64,000 bases of DNA from assembly GCF_003606385.1 (NCBI RefSeq), contig NZ_CP032514.1, positions 1,612,001 to 1,676,000 on the forward strand, read 5' to 3'. This document shows, in pieces, positions 39,280 to 48,934 of the stretch. Within the stretch, counting starts at the first letter, position 1, and every line of letters starts with the position of its first letter. This DNA is from Actinomyces lilanjuaniae. GTDB taxonomy: Bacteria > Actinomycetota > Actinomycetes > Actinomycetales > Actinomycetaceae. Made by a program: the position numbers and the translations under genes. The notes below the pieces were generated by a model. It was not told the DNA's origin and did no database searches. It worked only from the letters and a program-made list of their open reading frames with translations.

Positions 39280-39725
39280 AGCAGGACCGTGGCCCACTCC
39301 GACGTCATCCCCGATGTCGAGCAGATCACCAGCATCAATCCCGACGTGGTCATCCGGTGGGCTGACCAGGGTGACGCCGCCACCTACATCGAGCCTATCG
39401 AGGCCGCGGGGTACCCCGTCATCGGCCTGACGCACGGAACCTAGGAGATGCTGGAGGAGTGGATAGTGGATCCAGATGTTTGCCACCCTGCTGAGGCAGG
39501 AGGAGCGTGGCGAGCAGACTCTGGATCGGATGTACCAGACGATCTCGTCCCTGGAGGTCTTTGCCACCGAGCAGGACGCTCCCCACGGTGCTCGTCCTGC
39601 GCTCGGCGGGAGACGAGGGCTACAACGCGGGCATGGGCTCAACCAAGGGTTACATGAACACCTGGATGACACTGTGCGGCGCAACCAACATCGGGGCCGA
39701 CTCCGGTACCAGGCCTCCTGCCACC
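39280..39725 (+). pseudogene. Remnant of an ABC transporter substrate-binding protein
   Basis: Three frames carry pieces of one periplasmic-binding protein of the iron-siderophore/cobalamin (BtuF-like) type: VEQITSINPDVVIRWADQGD, then IEPIEAAGYPVIGLTHGT ending at a TAG at 39442; FATLLRQEERGEQTLDRMYQ from 39476 in a second frame; and VLVLRSAGDEGYNAGMG followed by STKGYMNTWMTLCGATNIGA in a third. The signal peptide and lipobox region and the C-terminus are missing. Unlike the other broken genes here, both ends are absent, so this looks like real decay. No permease or ATPase remains. Confidence 0.8.
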
Positions 39726-39726
39726 G

Positions 39727-41157
39727 TCAGACCGTGTAGTCCGCCTTCTCTCCCACCGTGTGGACGCGGATGGAGTTGGTGGAGCCAGGCGTGCCCGGAG
39801 GCATGCCAGCCACGATGACGACGACGTCGCCCGGGTTGGCCAGGTGCTTCTCCTGAAGGATCTCGTCTACCTGGGCGACCATCTCGTCAGTGTGGCGCAC
39901 CTCAGGGACACGGTAGGTGGTCACGCCCCACGTGACCGACAGCTGGTTGCGGGTGGAGTCCAGGGGGGTAAAGGCCAGCAACGGGATCGGGGAGCGCAGC
40001 CGGGACAGGCGCCGTGCCGTGTCACCGGAGTGGGTGAAGGTCACCATGCAGGACACGTCGAGCTGCTCGCTCATCTCGGCGGCGGCACGGGTGAGAGCAC
40101 CGCCACGTGTCTGCGGGTAGGAGCCGAGCTCAGCGATACGCTCCCCGCCGTTCTCCTCGACGTTCTCGATGATGCTGGCCATCGTGCGCACCGCCTCAAT
40201 GGGGTAGGCGCCCACAGAGGTCTCTCCGGAGAGCATGACCGCATCGGCACCGTCGAGGATCGCGTTGGCGCAGTCAGAGGCCTCGGCCCGGGTGGGACGC
40301 GGGTTCTGGATCATGGACTCCAGCACCTGCGTCGCTACGATCACCGGCTTGGCCTGGCGCCTCGCGAGCTCGATGGCGCGCTTCTGGACCAACGGCACCG
40401 CCTCCAGGGGCATCTCCACACCCAGGTCGCCGCGGGCCACCATGATGCCGTCAAAAGCGGAGACGATCTCGAAGAGGTTCTCCACCGCCTGAGGCTTCTC
40501 GATCTTGGCGATGACGGGGATGCGCACGCCAACCTCGTCCATGATCTCGTGGACGTCCTCGATGTCGGCCGCGTTGCGCACGAAGGACAGGGCGATGAGA
40601 TCGGCACCGATCCCCAGCGCCCAGCGCAGGTCGTCGCGGTCCTTCTCGCTCAGTGCGGGCACGGATACCGCCACGCCAGGCAGGTTAATGCCCTTGTTGT
40701 TGGACACGTAGCCGGGGACCTCGACCTTGGTGACCACGTCGGTGTCCGTCACGGACACGACGCGCACGGCGACGTTCCCGTCGTCTATGAGGAGTCGGTC
40801 GCCGGGGCGGCAGTCCCCGGGCAGACCCTTGAAGGTGGTGGAGCACCGCTTGACCGTACCGAGTACCTCCTCGGTGGTGATGGTGAACTCGTCCCCCTTG
40901 TTGAGCATGACCTTCTGGTCGTTGACGAACTTGCCCAGACGAATCTTGGGCCCCTGGAGGTCCACCAGGATCGCCACGGCCCGCCCCGAGGCCCGCGCGG
41001 CGTCACGCACACGGTCAATGACCTCCTCCTGGTCCTCCGCCCGACCGTGGGAGCGGTTGATACGTGCCACGTTCATGCCGGCGTCCACGAGCGCCTGCAC
41101 CTGTTCGGGAGAGTCCGTGGCGGGGCCGAGGGTACATACGGTCTTGGCTCTGCGCAT
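39727..41157 (-). CDS. pyk: Pyruvate kinase
   Basis: Pyruvate kinase converts phosphoenolpyruvate and ADP to pyruvate and ATP. The 476-residue protein shows the N-terminal KTVCTLGPATDSPEQV, the RINRSHG motif (family RxNxSHG), LVDLQGPKIRLG, the active-site IAKIEKPQAVENLFEI, MVARGDLGVEM and SGETSVGAYP. The gene follows lgt on the same strand with a 39-bp gap, an order frequent in actinobacteria. Confidence 0.97.
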   Translation of the reverse strand: MRRAKTVCTLGPATDSPEQVQALVDAGMNVARINRSHGRAEDQEEVIDRVRDAARASGRAVAILVDLQGPKIRLGKFVNDQKVMLNKGDEFTITTEEVLGTVKRCSTTFKGLPGDCRPGDRLLIDDGNVAVRVVSVTDTDVVTKVEVPGYVSNNKGINLPGVAVSVPALSEKDRDDLRWALGIGADLIALSFVRNAADIEDVHEIMDEVGVRIPVIAKIEKPQAVENLFEIVSAFDGIMVARGDLGVEMPLEAVPLVQKRAIELARRQAKPVIVATQVLESMIQNPRPTRAEASDCANAILDGADAVMLSGETSVGAYPIEAVRTMASIIENVEENGGERIAELGSYPQTRGGALTRAAAEMSEQLDVSCMVTFTHSGDTARRLSRLRSPIPLLAFTPLDSTRNQLSVTWGVTTYRVPEVRHTDEMVAQVDEILQEKHLANPGDVVVIVAGMPPGTPGSTNSIRVHTVGEKADYTV

Positions 41158-41196
41158 GGGCCAATCCTACCGGGACGCCACCGGGACGGCACCGTC

Positions 41197-42171
41197 TTAG
41201 GACGCGCTGCTGACGTCGCTGTCCCCTGGTGCCGGTTCTCCCTCACCCGCGGCCCGCCCGGAGTCCTCCCGGGGCACGGCCTGAGGCACGGCGTAGACCG
41301 CGTCACTCGGCGTCCTGCGCGAGGTCAGGACGAGTCCCGCTGCGCCCAGGACGAAGACCACCAGGCAGGTCCACACGTTGAGCCGCAGGCCCAGGACCGT
41401 CTGGGCCTCGTCGATACGCAGCATCTCGATCCACACCCGGCCCGAGGTGTAGACCATGAGGTAGGCCCACATGAGCCGCCCCCCAGCAGCAGTCCCACGA
41501 GCCGCCAGCCGGTGGCCCAGCCACACCAGGAGCACCGCCCCGGCAAGGTTCCACAGGGCCTCGTAGAGGAAGGTCGGGTGAAAAAGGGTACCGGAGGGGT
41601 AGCCGGGGGGAAGGTGGGCGTCGTCGATCTCCAGGCCCCACGGCAGGGTGGTGGGAGAGCCGAAGAGCTCCTGGTTGAACCAGTTGCCCAGCCGTCCGAC
41701 AGCCTGGGCCACCAGCAGGGCCGGGGCGAGCGCGTCAGCGAAGGGAGCCAGGCGCAGGCCCCGTCGGCGCACCATCCAGGCAGCCGCCGCCGCACCCGCC
41801 GCGACACCGCCCCAGATGCCCAGGCCACCCTGCCAGACCTGCGGGATGAGCCGGAGGTCCCCGCCAGGGCCAAAGTAGGCCTGCGGGGAGGACACAACGT
41901 GGTACAGGCGGGCGCCCAGCACGCCTGCCGGGACAGCGAGGACAGCGACGTCCAGCACGACCTCCCCGGGGCCGCCCCGTGCCCGGTAGCGCCGGTCCCC
42001 CCACCACACAGCGATGACGACGCCGACCAGGATGCACAGAGCGTAGGCGCGCAGGGGCAGCGGTCCCAGGTGCCACACGCTGGAAGAAGGGCTGGGGATG
42101 GAGGCCGGGGCCGCTACGACAGGGTCGCGGGGCACAGGGACGTGGGCCAGGCCGGGGATCAGAAGGTGCAC
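41197..42171 (-). CDS. lgt: Prolipoprotein diacylglyceryl transferase
   Basis: This inner-membrane enzyme adds diacylglycerol to the lipobox cysteine of prolipoproteins. The Lgt signature appears as AVGRLGNWFNQELFG, and other family motifs are GARLYHV, GGLGIWGG and HPTFLYEALWN. About seven membrane segments are present. The last 45 residues are hydrophilic. The start at 42171 immediately abuts the stop of the TrpC-like gene (42172), suggesting coupled translation. Confidence 0.95.
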   Translation of the reverse strand: MHLLIPGLAHVPVPRDPVVAAPASIPSPSSSVWHLGPLPLRAYALCILVGVVIAVWWGDRRYRARGGPGEVVLDVAVLAVPAGVLGARLYHVVSSPQAYFGPGGDLRLIPQVWQGGLGIWGGVAAGAAAAAWMVRRRGLRLAPFADALAPALLVAQAVGRLGNWFNQELFGSPTTLPWGLEIDDAHLPPGYPSGTLFHPTFLYEALWNLAGAVLLVWLGHRLAARGTAAGGRLMWAYLMVYTSGRVWIEMLRIDEAQTVLGLRLNVWTCLVVFVLGAAGLVLTSRRTPSDAVYAVPQAVPREDSGRAAGEGEPAPGDSDVSSAS

Positions 42172-42999
42172 TCAGGGAGCCTCTCGGTGGACGGCGTGAA
42201 GGAGGGAGGGATGAGCGCCAGCGGCCACCAGCTCGGCCACCAGCTGCTGAGGATCAGTCGCCTGCATGACCGCCTCGCCGAGCACAACCACGTCCGCCCC
42301 GCTGCGAGCACAGTCCATGACGTCGTGGGGCGTACGCACGCCCCCGCAGGCGATCCGGATGACCTCGGGAGACAGGACCTCGGCGACCTGCTCGAAGCGG
42401 GTGCGGTCAGTAGCCAGGGTCTGCAGGTCGAGGGCGTCCACGGCGACCACCAGGCTCCCCAGCTCCATGGCGGTCAGTGCCTCGCGCCGGGTACGGACCT
42501 TGATGACGGCGGTCATCCCCAGCGAATGGGTACGCTCCACCAGGGCCTCCAGGACCAGGGGGCTGAGACGGGCGTCAAGCGCCACCAGGTCCGCCCCGTG
42601 GGCACGGGCCTCGTGTACCTGGTAGGGAGTGACGATGATGTCGTTGACCAGGACAGGCAGATCGACTGCGGCACGGACGTCGTCAAGGTCGCGCAGGGAC
42701 CCGTAGGAGGCGGTGGGCCCGGTGACCACGCAGATGCAGGCGGCGCCACCAGCGGCATAGAACCGGGCCAGGACACCCGGGTCCCCGGTACCGGAGAGGT
42801 CGGCAAAGGTGGCCGTGGAGCGCCTGACCTCGGCAATGACCGTCACGGCGCGGCCAGCCACCCGCATCGCGGTGCGGGCGTCAATCGCCCCGGGAACGGT
42901 GCGGGAGAGCTCCTTGACGGCCTCCAGCGGGACCTGGCGCTCCCGCTCCTCCACGGCCCGGCGCGCCTCGACCGCACGCTGCTCGAAGTGACCGAACAC
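42172..42999 (-). CDS. TrpC-like protein lacking catalytic residues
   Basis: The 275-residue product aligns along its length with actinobacterial indole-3-glycerol phosphate synthase (e.g. DLDDVRAAVDLPVL, VHEARAHGADLVALDA, VAAGAHPS at the end). However, residues known to be essential in TrpC are changed: the Lys of IAEVK is R59, SPS is TAT (62-64), Lys of RKDF is N119 with Phe to I121, Glu of VEVHD is K167, Asn and Arg of VNARDL are D188 and L190, and Ser of ESG is G219. The (beta/alpha)8 scaffold and spacing are intact, with no frameshift. It sits between hisI and lgt, where actinobacteria usually keep trpC-trpB-trpA, but trpE, trpB and trpA are absent. AAAGGAGGTG lies 12 nt before the GTG start, so it is probably expressed. 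IGP synthase activity is unlikely. Confidence 0.85.
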   Translation of the reverse strand: MFGHFEQRAVEARRAVEERERQVPLEAVKELSRTVPGAIDARTAMRVAGRAVTVIAEVRRSTATFADLSGTGDPGVLARFYAAGGAACICVVTGPTASYGSLRDLDDVRAAVDLPVLVNDIIVTPYQVHEARAHGADLVALDARLSPLVLEALVERTHSLGMTAVIKVRTRREALTAMELGSLVVAVDALDLQTLATDRTRFEQVAEVLSPEVIRIACGGVRTPHDVMDCARSGADVVVLGEAVMQATDPQQLVAELVAAGAHPSLLHAVHREAP

Positions 43000-43297
43000 T
43001 GCCTCCGTACACCTCCTTTACAGCACTCACGATCCAGGGCAGGACCTCACAGGACTCCTAGGTCGCCTGCATCATCGTCCCCGGGAGCGCGCCCGAGAGC
43101 AAATCCTCATCGAATCTTCCCAGGGCCTGGACACCGCTGGCCGGTGGGAGGCGGCGTCGGCACGAGTACCAGGGGCAGCATCCGGGTAGCAGCAGACACC
43201 TGGGGCTGCGTCCTGCTGAGGTGTGGACACGTCAGGACCTGCTGCCTGTCACGACGCCGCCACGACCATGTCGCAGGGTCGTCGTGGGGCCAGCACC
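43000..43297. other. Gap between hisI and the TrpC-like gene
   Basis: About 300 bp with no convincing gene. The only clear signal is the strong ribosome-binding site for the TrpC-like gene at its lower end. Some actinobacteria carry trpE or a small membrane protein gene here. Confidence 0.5.
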
Positions 43298-43720
43298 TCA
43301 GCCCTGGTCAGCCCCAGACCGGCCCTCCCCCGGCGATCCGGGCTCCTCATGGACGCCAGGGTGCAGGGCGGCGCCGACGACCGCACCCAGGTCGCCGCCA
43401 GCCATGAAGCAGCTACGACGCCCGGTGTGGCAGGCGGCGCCCACCTGGTCCACCGTGACCAGCAGCGCGTCCCCGTCGCAGTCCAGGGCCACCGACCTCA
43501 CGTACTGGACGTGGCCGGAGGTGTCCCCCTTGCGCCAGTACTCCTGGCGGGATCGTGACCAGAAGGTGACGCGCCCCTGCCTCAGGGTGCGGTCCAGGGC
43601 CTCGTCGTCCATCCAGCCGACCATGAGAACCTCCCCGGTGTCGTGCTGCTGGACTACGGCGCACACGAGCCCGGCAGGGTCTCGCCTGAGCCGGGAGGCA
43701 ATGTCAGGACGCAGAGTCAC
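43298..43720 (-). CDS. hisI: Phosphoribosyl-AMP cyclohydrolase
   Basis: HisI opens the adenine ring of PR-AMP in histidine synthesis. The 140-residue protein has the metal- and substrate-binding motifs [30 protein letters not shown] and the zinc cysteine motif HTGRRSCF. The C-terminus carries about 20 extra Gly/Pro/Glu-rich residues. hisF lies 1.25 kb upstream on the same strand, separated by two unrelated small membrane protein genes. Confidence 0.95.
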   Translation of the reverse strand: MTLRPDIASRLRRDPAGLVCAVVQQHDTGEVLMVGWMDDEALDRTLRQGRVTFWSRSRQEYWRKGDTSGHVQYVRSVALDCDGDALLVTVDQVGAACHTGRRSCFMAGGDLGAVVGAALHPGVHEEPGSPGEGRSGADQG

Positions 43721-43737
43721 TGTCGTATCCTCTCACC

Positions 43738-44295
43738 TCAGCCCAGCACCCCCGGCCCCAGGCTCGGTCCCAGGTAGGCCCACAGCCCGGGCAGGTTACG
43801 CACCACCGCGAACAGGACCGCAGCGAGGCTGTAGGCCAGCATCTCGCCCGAGGAGGCCAGGAGGCGGCTCCTGCCCGAGCACCTGGCCACGAGCCAACGC
43901 ACGAGGGCCAGGACGACGAGGACCTCGGTGGCCACGGCGAAGGGGTTGTAGGACAGGGCTCCGGAGAGGTCTGCGGACAGCAGCTCGCGCGTGGCCCGGG
44001 TCCCCCCGCACAGGGGGCACCACAGGCCGGTGGTGCGGTGGAGCATACACAGGTCCGGCCCGTCCATCTCCTCGGCAGGCCTGCCCAACGAGGTCATGAG
44101 GACAATGACGGAGGGCAGCGCGGGCACTGCCGCCAGCACGCCCAGGACAACCAGACCGGGTCCGCGCCACGGCCCGGCCCCACGAGCCGGGGCAGCGGCG
44201 CCGGAGGCGGCCGTCTCAGCCAGAGCGGACCGCCCCCAGGCGTCTGGAGCGCCGCTACGGGCGCGGCGGCGCACAAGGACCGGCAGAGGACTCAC
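43738..44295 (-). CDS. DUF2752 membrane protein
   Basis: This protein of about 185 residues has three or four hydrophobic segments and the DUF2752 signature: CMLHRTTGLWCPLCGGTRA, with the conserved cysteine pair C-x2-C and GGTRA, followed by LSADLSGALSYNPF. The role of the family is unknown. I chose the GTG at 44295 because it follows the upstream gene's stop by one base; the frame is open to 44325. It ends 17 bp before hisI. Confidence 0.8.
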   Translation of the reverse strand: MSPLPVLVRRRARSGAPDAWGRSALAETAASGAAAPARGAGPWRGPGLVVLGVLAAVPALPSVIVLMTSLGRPAEEMDGPDLCMLHRTTGLWCPLCGGTRATRELLSADLSGALSYNPFAVATEVLVVLALVRWLVARCSGRSRLLASSGEMLAYSLAAVLFAVVRNLPGLWAYLGPSLGPGVLG

Positions 44296-44296
44296 G

Positions 44297-44684
44297 TCAC
44301 TGCAGGCTGTCGAGCATCTCCGCATACCCTCCTGACAGGACGTAAATAGTGCTGCCGATAAGGTAGATCACCGAGATGACGAGGCCGGCGATGGACATCC
44401 CCTGTTAGTCGCCCGGCCCTGGTTGGCCGCAACGATACCGAGGATACCAAAGACGATAGACACTATGGCCGTGATCCCGCAGCAGAACGAGGCGAGCCCC
44501 AGGCCGAGCGACCAGCCCCCATCCAGTTGCTCTCCGTCGGGTTCGGCCGCGCCCCGTACGCTCCGTAGCCTGCTGGGTACGCCCCGGGCTGCTGGCCGGG
44601 GTAGCCGCCGGGCTGGGCAGGGTAGCCCCCCGGCTGCTGACCAGCAGGGTAGCCGCCGGGCTGGTTCGGGTCATAGGTGCTCAC
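44297..44684 (-). CDS. DUF4190-type small membrane protein, two frameshifts
   Basis: The N-terminal part is built of PGGYPAG-type repeats (residues 9-45), followed in other frames by GWSLGLGLASFCCGITAIVS and IVFGILGIVAANQGRATNRG, then MSIAGLVISVIYLIGSTIY and a TGA at 44297-44299. Two membrane helices with a Gly-rich turn are typical of DUF4190. The frames join if one G is restored in the run at about 44510-44516 and one at about 44400-44404. Function is unknown; it is adjacent to the DUF2752 gene and possibly co-expressed. Confidence 0.75.
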
Positions 44685-44972
44685 GATGACAGACTCCTCA
44701 GGTCACTCGTCACTGCTGCCGGATAGAGCCACCAGGCACTCCCAGCCAGCGCCCGCCACGTGGCAGGGCGGTGCGAGGCTACACGACCCGTAACTGCCTC
44801 GCAGCGCTTCGGTAACCGAAGCTCAGTTTGAGCTGCTTCCTCGGACCACCTCGTCAGGCTAGTTTCCTCGGGCACTTCATCAGGCCTCACCCGGCTCTGT
44901 CAGGCCTCTTCGTCGCAGCGCTCTCCTCGGATCGTCCCACCGCCCCGCAGCCGACTGTGCGACTGTGCCCCG
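44685..44972. other. Intergenic region between hisF and the DUF4190 gene
   Basis: 288 bp without a recognisable gene. It contains a short perfect palindrome listed separately and a TCAGGCCTC repeat near 44880-44915. Confidence 0.5.
44806..44822. repeat. Perfect 8-bp inverted repeat
   Basis: GCTTCGGT and ACCGAAGC flank a single A. It lies about 120 bp upstream of the DUF4190 start, so it could be an operator or a weak terminator. Confidence 0.5.
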
Positions 44973-45743
44973 TCAGCGCACCGGGTGCCCTGCCTCGCGC
45001 AGCGCCTCCTTGGCCTGAGCCACAGTCATGGCCCCGTAATGGAAGACAGAAGCGGCCAGGACGGCATCCGCGCCGTGGTCGGCCGCCTCGGCGAAGTCCT
45101 CGGGCTTGCCCGCGCCTCCCGAGGCGATCAGCGGAACCGTGATCTCACGGCGCACGGCGTCGATCATCTCCGTGTCGAATCCGTCAGCGACACCATCAGC
45201 ATCCATCGAGTTCAGGAGGACCTCCCCCACACCTAGCCCGACTGCGCGCACCGCCCAGGCCACGGCGTCGATACCGGTGGAGCGGGTCCCTCCGTGAGTG
45301 GTCACCTCGTAGCCGGAGTCGGTAGACGCGCCCTGCGGGCAGCGGCGCGCGTCGAGAGAGAGCACCAGGACCTGGCTGCCGAAGCGCTGAGCCACCTCGG
45401 CCAGCAGCTCGCTGCGCGCCACGGCCGCCGTACTGACGCTGATCTTGTCCGCTCCTGCCCGCAGCAGCCGGTCCACGTCCTCGACACTACGCACCCCGCC
45501 CCCGACGGTGAGCGGGACAAACACCTGCTCAGCCGTGCGCGAGACTACCTCCACCATCGTGGCTCGCCCCTCCGCAGAGGCCGAGACGTCCAGGAAGGTG
45601 ATCTCGTCAGCGCCCTGGAGGTCGTAGCGCGAGGCCAGCTCCACGGGGTCACCCGCATCGCGCAGGCCCTGGAAGTTGACCCCCTTGACCACGCGTCCGT
45701 CCTTGACGTCGAGACAGGGAATGACTCGAACGGCAACACACAT
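44973..45743 (-). CDS. hisF: Imidazole glycerol phosphate synthase subunit HisF
   Basis: HisF is the cyclase half of imidazole glycerol phosphate synthase, forming IGP and AICAR. The 256-residue (beta/alpha)8 protein starts [20 protein letters not shown], with the catalytic Asp in [25 protein letters not shown] and [15 protein letters not shown] (second catalytic Asp) follow. The gene lies 27 bp downstream of the FKBP-like gene and may be part of the same transcript. Confidence 0.96.
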   Translation of the reverse strand: MCVAVRVIPCLDVKDGRVVKGVNFQGLRDAGDPVELASRYDLQGADEITFLDVSASAEGRATMVEVVSRTAEQVFVPLTVGGGVRSVEDVDRLLRAGADKISVSTAAVARSELLAEVAQRFGSQVLVLSLDARRCPQGASTDSGYEVTTHGGTRSTGIDAVAWAVRAVGLGVGEVLLNSMDADGVADGFDTEMIDAVRREITVPLIASGGAGKPEDFAEAADHGADAVLAASVFHYGAMTVAQAKEALREAGHPVR

Positions 45744-45770
45744 GGCTCTCTCCTCCGTAGCCCGTCCCGC

Positions 45771-47486
45771 CTAGCCCTGTCGGGCCGAGGCGGAGGACGG
45801 GGAACCTGCTGTGGCAGCTGGTGCTGCGCCTGACGCCGCCGTCGGTGCGGCGGCTGGTGTGGCGGCCGGTGACGGCGTTGGCACGGCACTGGCTCCCGCC
45901 CCGCCAGGGGCCTCCTGGCCGGAGGCTGCGCTGTCCTTGATCGCCAGGACGTCAATAACGGCGACGACGGCGTCCTCCCCCCGGGCCAGCTCGGGGGGCA
46001 GTGCCATGACCACGCGCGAGCCGACCGTGACGTCGGCCAGCAGCTGGGAGATCCCCGCCATGGTGTCCGTCATATCGATCACGCGGGGGAGGACGGCGTC
46101 ACCGTAGGTCGACTCCGTGACGTCCTTACCGGTGGACCAGCTCACGATGGAGTACCTGGCCACGACGCGGTCCGTCGGCCCCACCTGCCGTCCCCCGCCC
46201 CGGACCAGGGTGGAGGCTGCCGCGCTCGTAGGGGCGGGGAGGTCATCGACCGAGACGGACACGGTACCGTTGTCCTCCACCGTGACAGCGGGCATGTTAT
46301 CGGCTGCCGTCTGCTCCTCCCCCGTGGCAGTGGTGGGCAGGATGTCCACGACGGTGATCTCCGTGGTCCTGGTGCCGTCCTCCTCCTGCGCGGGCGCGCG
46401 CAGGACGACGCGCGAGCCCTCTGTCCTGCCGCGGAGGGCGGCGTCCATGTCCTGGCCCACCTCCTCGGTGAGCCTGCCCGTGTACAGGTAGGTCCCTGAG
46501 TCCGTCCCGGTGGTGTTGGAGCCGTCGATCCCGGAGAAGGTGGACACCGAGAGCATGACCGGCTCGTCCTCAGCGACAGCGCGGCCCGTCCCCTCCACCA
46601 GGACGTCAGTCACCAGGGAGGAGGGAGCGGCCAGGACCCCCTTGACCGACACCACCGGCACGGTCCCCTGCCTTCCCGCGATCTCCGCCACCGTGCTCAG
46701 CTCGGCGTCGCCAGGCAGGACCGTCTCCACGGCACCGGCGGAGCTGGAGGCCCCCTGCCCGCCCAGGCCCAGGTGGGTCACCGCCAGCGGGATCAGAACC
46801 ATGGCGGCCACCACCAGACCTCCCAGGGCCAGGGCAGCCAGCCCCCGGGGACGCCGCCCCAGTGCCGCACCCAGCACCCGCTGGGGGCCGGTGGCCGGGG
46901 CAGGCTCGGCCGCTACCGCGTTCTCAGAGTTCTCAGAGTCCTCTAGGTCAGCAGCGCTTCCGGGCTCGGCGCCGCGATCGCGCACGCCCGGCTCCGCAGG
47001 GTGAACAGCGGCTGCCGGAGCCAGAGGAGCAGAGTCGGCGCCGGGAGGAGTGGCGGCCGCAGGGGCAGGTGTGGACAGCGCGACCGAGGTTCCTCCCCGT
47101 CGAGGTGTCCCCGCCCTCCGACGAGCGTCCAGGGAGCGCCTGGCCCCCTGAGCGGGGGAACCCCCCTGGCTGGGAGAAGCAGACCGCTCCGGAGGGGCCG
47201 ATCGAGGAGCAGCAGGGACCGACCCGGTGACGACCTGGTCAAAGGAGGTGGTCTGAGCAGCCCACCGATCCGTGGAGGCCCGGGGCGGCGACACAGGCGC
47301 TGCGGGAGCCGTCACAGAAGCAGGTCGGTTGGGAGCTGAGTCAGCTCGGTCGGGGAGGGAGCCGGTCCCGGGTGCCTGCCCCGACTGCCGCGCACGCTCC
47401 GCCTCCTGGGCGCGCTCACGCTCACGACGCTGACGGCGGGTCAGCGTCGTGCCGCCCCCAGGGCGCGGCGTGCTCGGTGTGCTCAT
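45771..47486 (-). CDS. Membrane-anchored FKBP-like protein
   Basis: The 571-residue protein has a long Pro/Ala/Arg-rich cytoplasmic N-terminus (about 1-205), one membrane helix (LAALALGGLVVAAMVLIPLA, about 212-231) and an extracytoplasmic part with two FKBP-type domains (about 255-365 and 400-520). The patterns VLVEGTGRAVAEDEPVMLSV and VGSRVVMALPPELARGEDA are FKBP-like, though several usual PPIase active-site aromatics are hard to place. A C-terminal Ala/Pro tail follows. An FKBP gene directly after pafA is common in actinobacteria. It starts 22 bp after pafA ends. Confidence 0.8.
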   Translation of the reverse strand: MSTPSTPRPGGGTTLTRRQRRERERAQEAERARQSGQAPGTGSLPDRADSAPNRPASVTAPAAPVSPPRASTDRWAAQTTSFDQVVTGSVPAAPRSAPPERSASPSQGGSPAQGARRSLDARRRAGTPRRGGTSVALSTPAPAAATPPGADSAPLAPAAAVHPAEPGVRDRGAEPGSAADLEDSENSENAVAAEPAPATGPQRVLGAALGRRPRGLAALALGGLVVAAMVLIPLAVTHLGLGGQGASSSAGAVETVLPGDAELSTVAEIAGRQGTVPVVSVKGVLAAPSSLVTDVLVEGTGRAVAEDEPVMLSVSTFSGIDGSNTTGTDSGTYLYTGRLTEEVGQDMDAALRGRTEGSRVVLRAPAQEEDGTRTTEITVVDILPTTATGEEQTAADNMPAVTVEDNGTVSVSVDDLPAPTSAAASTLVRGGGRQVGPTDRVVARYSIVSWSTGKDVTESTYGDAVLPRVIDMTDTMAGISQLLADVTVGSRVVMALPPELARGEDAVVAVIDVLAIKDSAASGQEAPGGAGASAVPTPSPAATPAAAPTAASGAAPAATAGSPSSASARQG

Positions 47487-47508
47487 AGGTTCTCCTGGTT
47501 ATGACGGC

Positions 47509-48932
47509 TCAGACTCCGGCGGAGAGCCTGCCGGAACGAGACTCCATCTCCGCCATAAGGGCATCCACCCGCTCGTCAGCCGAGGCAAAGGGATCACGTA
47601 ACGAGATCACCGGCAGGCTACCGTCGTCAAGTCTGAGACTGACCCAGTCTACGGTGAGATCCTGTCGTGTGTCCTCAGCCAGCGCCACCGCCCGGCCCCT
47701 TAGGTGCGCCCGCGTAGTCGCCGGAGGCGTGTCCACTGCCGCCTGGCAGGCCTCCCGGTCCACGTAGCACCGGAGTGCCCCGGAGGCCTCCAGCCGGTCA
47801 CGAAGCCCCGCGGTGGCAGAGACGTCGTGGTAGGCCAGGGCCAGGCGAGCCGCACGCGGGTCACTCAGGTCGGTGCCCAGGCGCTCGGTGAGACGCGTGA
47901 GCAGCCTGAGCTTGGCAGCCCAGTCCAGCTCATCAGCCACAAGGTCAGGGTCCCCGGCGGCGACAGCCTGCAGCCCCCGTTCCCACAGGTCCAGGGCGGC
48001 TGCCTGCAGTCCGGTGAGGTCACGGTGGTACTGCACGTGGGAGCGCACACGGCGAAGGTGCTCCTCCTGCACCTCGCGCGCCGTGATGGTGCCTCCCATG
48101 TCCCGCTCCAGCAGTGCTCCCCCAGTCAGGTCCCGGCAGGTGTCGCGCACGGCCCTCACCGGGTCTGCCAGGGCCAGGTCGGACAGGTCCCCCCCGGATT
48201 CCAGGTAGTCCAGAAGGAGGTCCACGGAGGCGACCTTGAGCAGCGTGGAGCCCTGCGCGATGTTGGAGTCCCCCACGATCACGTGCACGCGACGGTAGTC
48301 CTCGGCGCGCGCCAGGGGCTCGTCCCGGGTGTTCACCATGGGGCGGGCGCGGGTGGTGGCAGACGACACCGTCTCCCACACCTGGTCAGCCCGCTGGGAG
48401 AGGACGTAGCGTGCTGGGGCACCGCCAGCAGCAGGCAGGATGTGCCCGGAGCCCACCAGCAGCTGCCGGGTCACCAGGTGCGGGACCAGGGCGCGAACCT
48501 CGTCAAGAAAGCTGGACCGACGGTGCACCAGGTAGTTCTCGTGGCAGCCGAACCCGTTGCCCTGGGTGTCACTGTTGGTCTTCAGCAGGTGGACACGCCC
48601 GTCAACGCCGGCCCGGCTCAGGCGCGAGGTGGCCTGGTCCGCCAGGTCGGCCATGACCAGCTCGCCGGCACGGTCCTGGGCCAGCAGGTCCTCCAGCCGA
48701 TCGCACTCCGCGGTGGCGTACTCGGGATGGGAGCCCACGTCAAGGTAGAGACGCCCCCCGGAGCGGGTAAACACGTTGGAGGAGCGCCCGCGCTGGACCA
48801 CCGGCTCAAAGAGCTCGCGGGCAGCCTGGTCGGCGTCCAGGGGAGGCGGGCCCCCGCGGGTGGAGGCGCAGGTGACGCCGAACTCGGTCTCGATCCCGAA
48901 GACGCGACGGGCCGGGGGCGGGCGCCCCTCAT
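47509..48932 (-). CDS. pafA: Pup-protein ligase
   Basis: PafA joins the C-terminal glutamate of Pup to lysines of target proteins. Matches to mycobacterial PafA are strong: RRVFGIETEFGVTC (Mg-ATP binding), RLYLDVGSHPEYATAECD (nucleophile region with catalytic Asp), FGCHENYLVHR, SSATTRARPMVNTRDEP and RRVHVIVGDSNIAQG. In the raw sequence the frame continues into pup, giving an apparent fusion; see findings. The natural start is probably ATG 48932 (RGARPP then ARRVFGIE), which needs one more C in the run at 48914-48918. Without that, the GTG in the pup tail could serve. Confidence 0.93.
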
Positions 48933-48934
48933 CC

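Noticed and set aside
39760-43407. Very long plus-strand open frame antisense to pyk, lgt and the TrpC-like gene
   Set aside because: High-GC shadow of three well-supported minus-strand genes; no family similarity.
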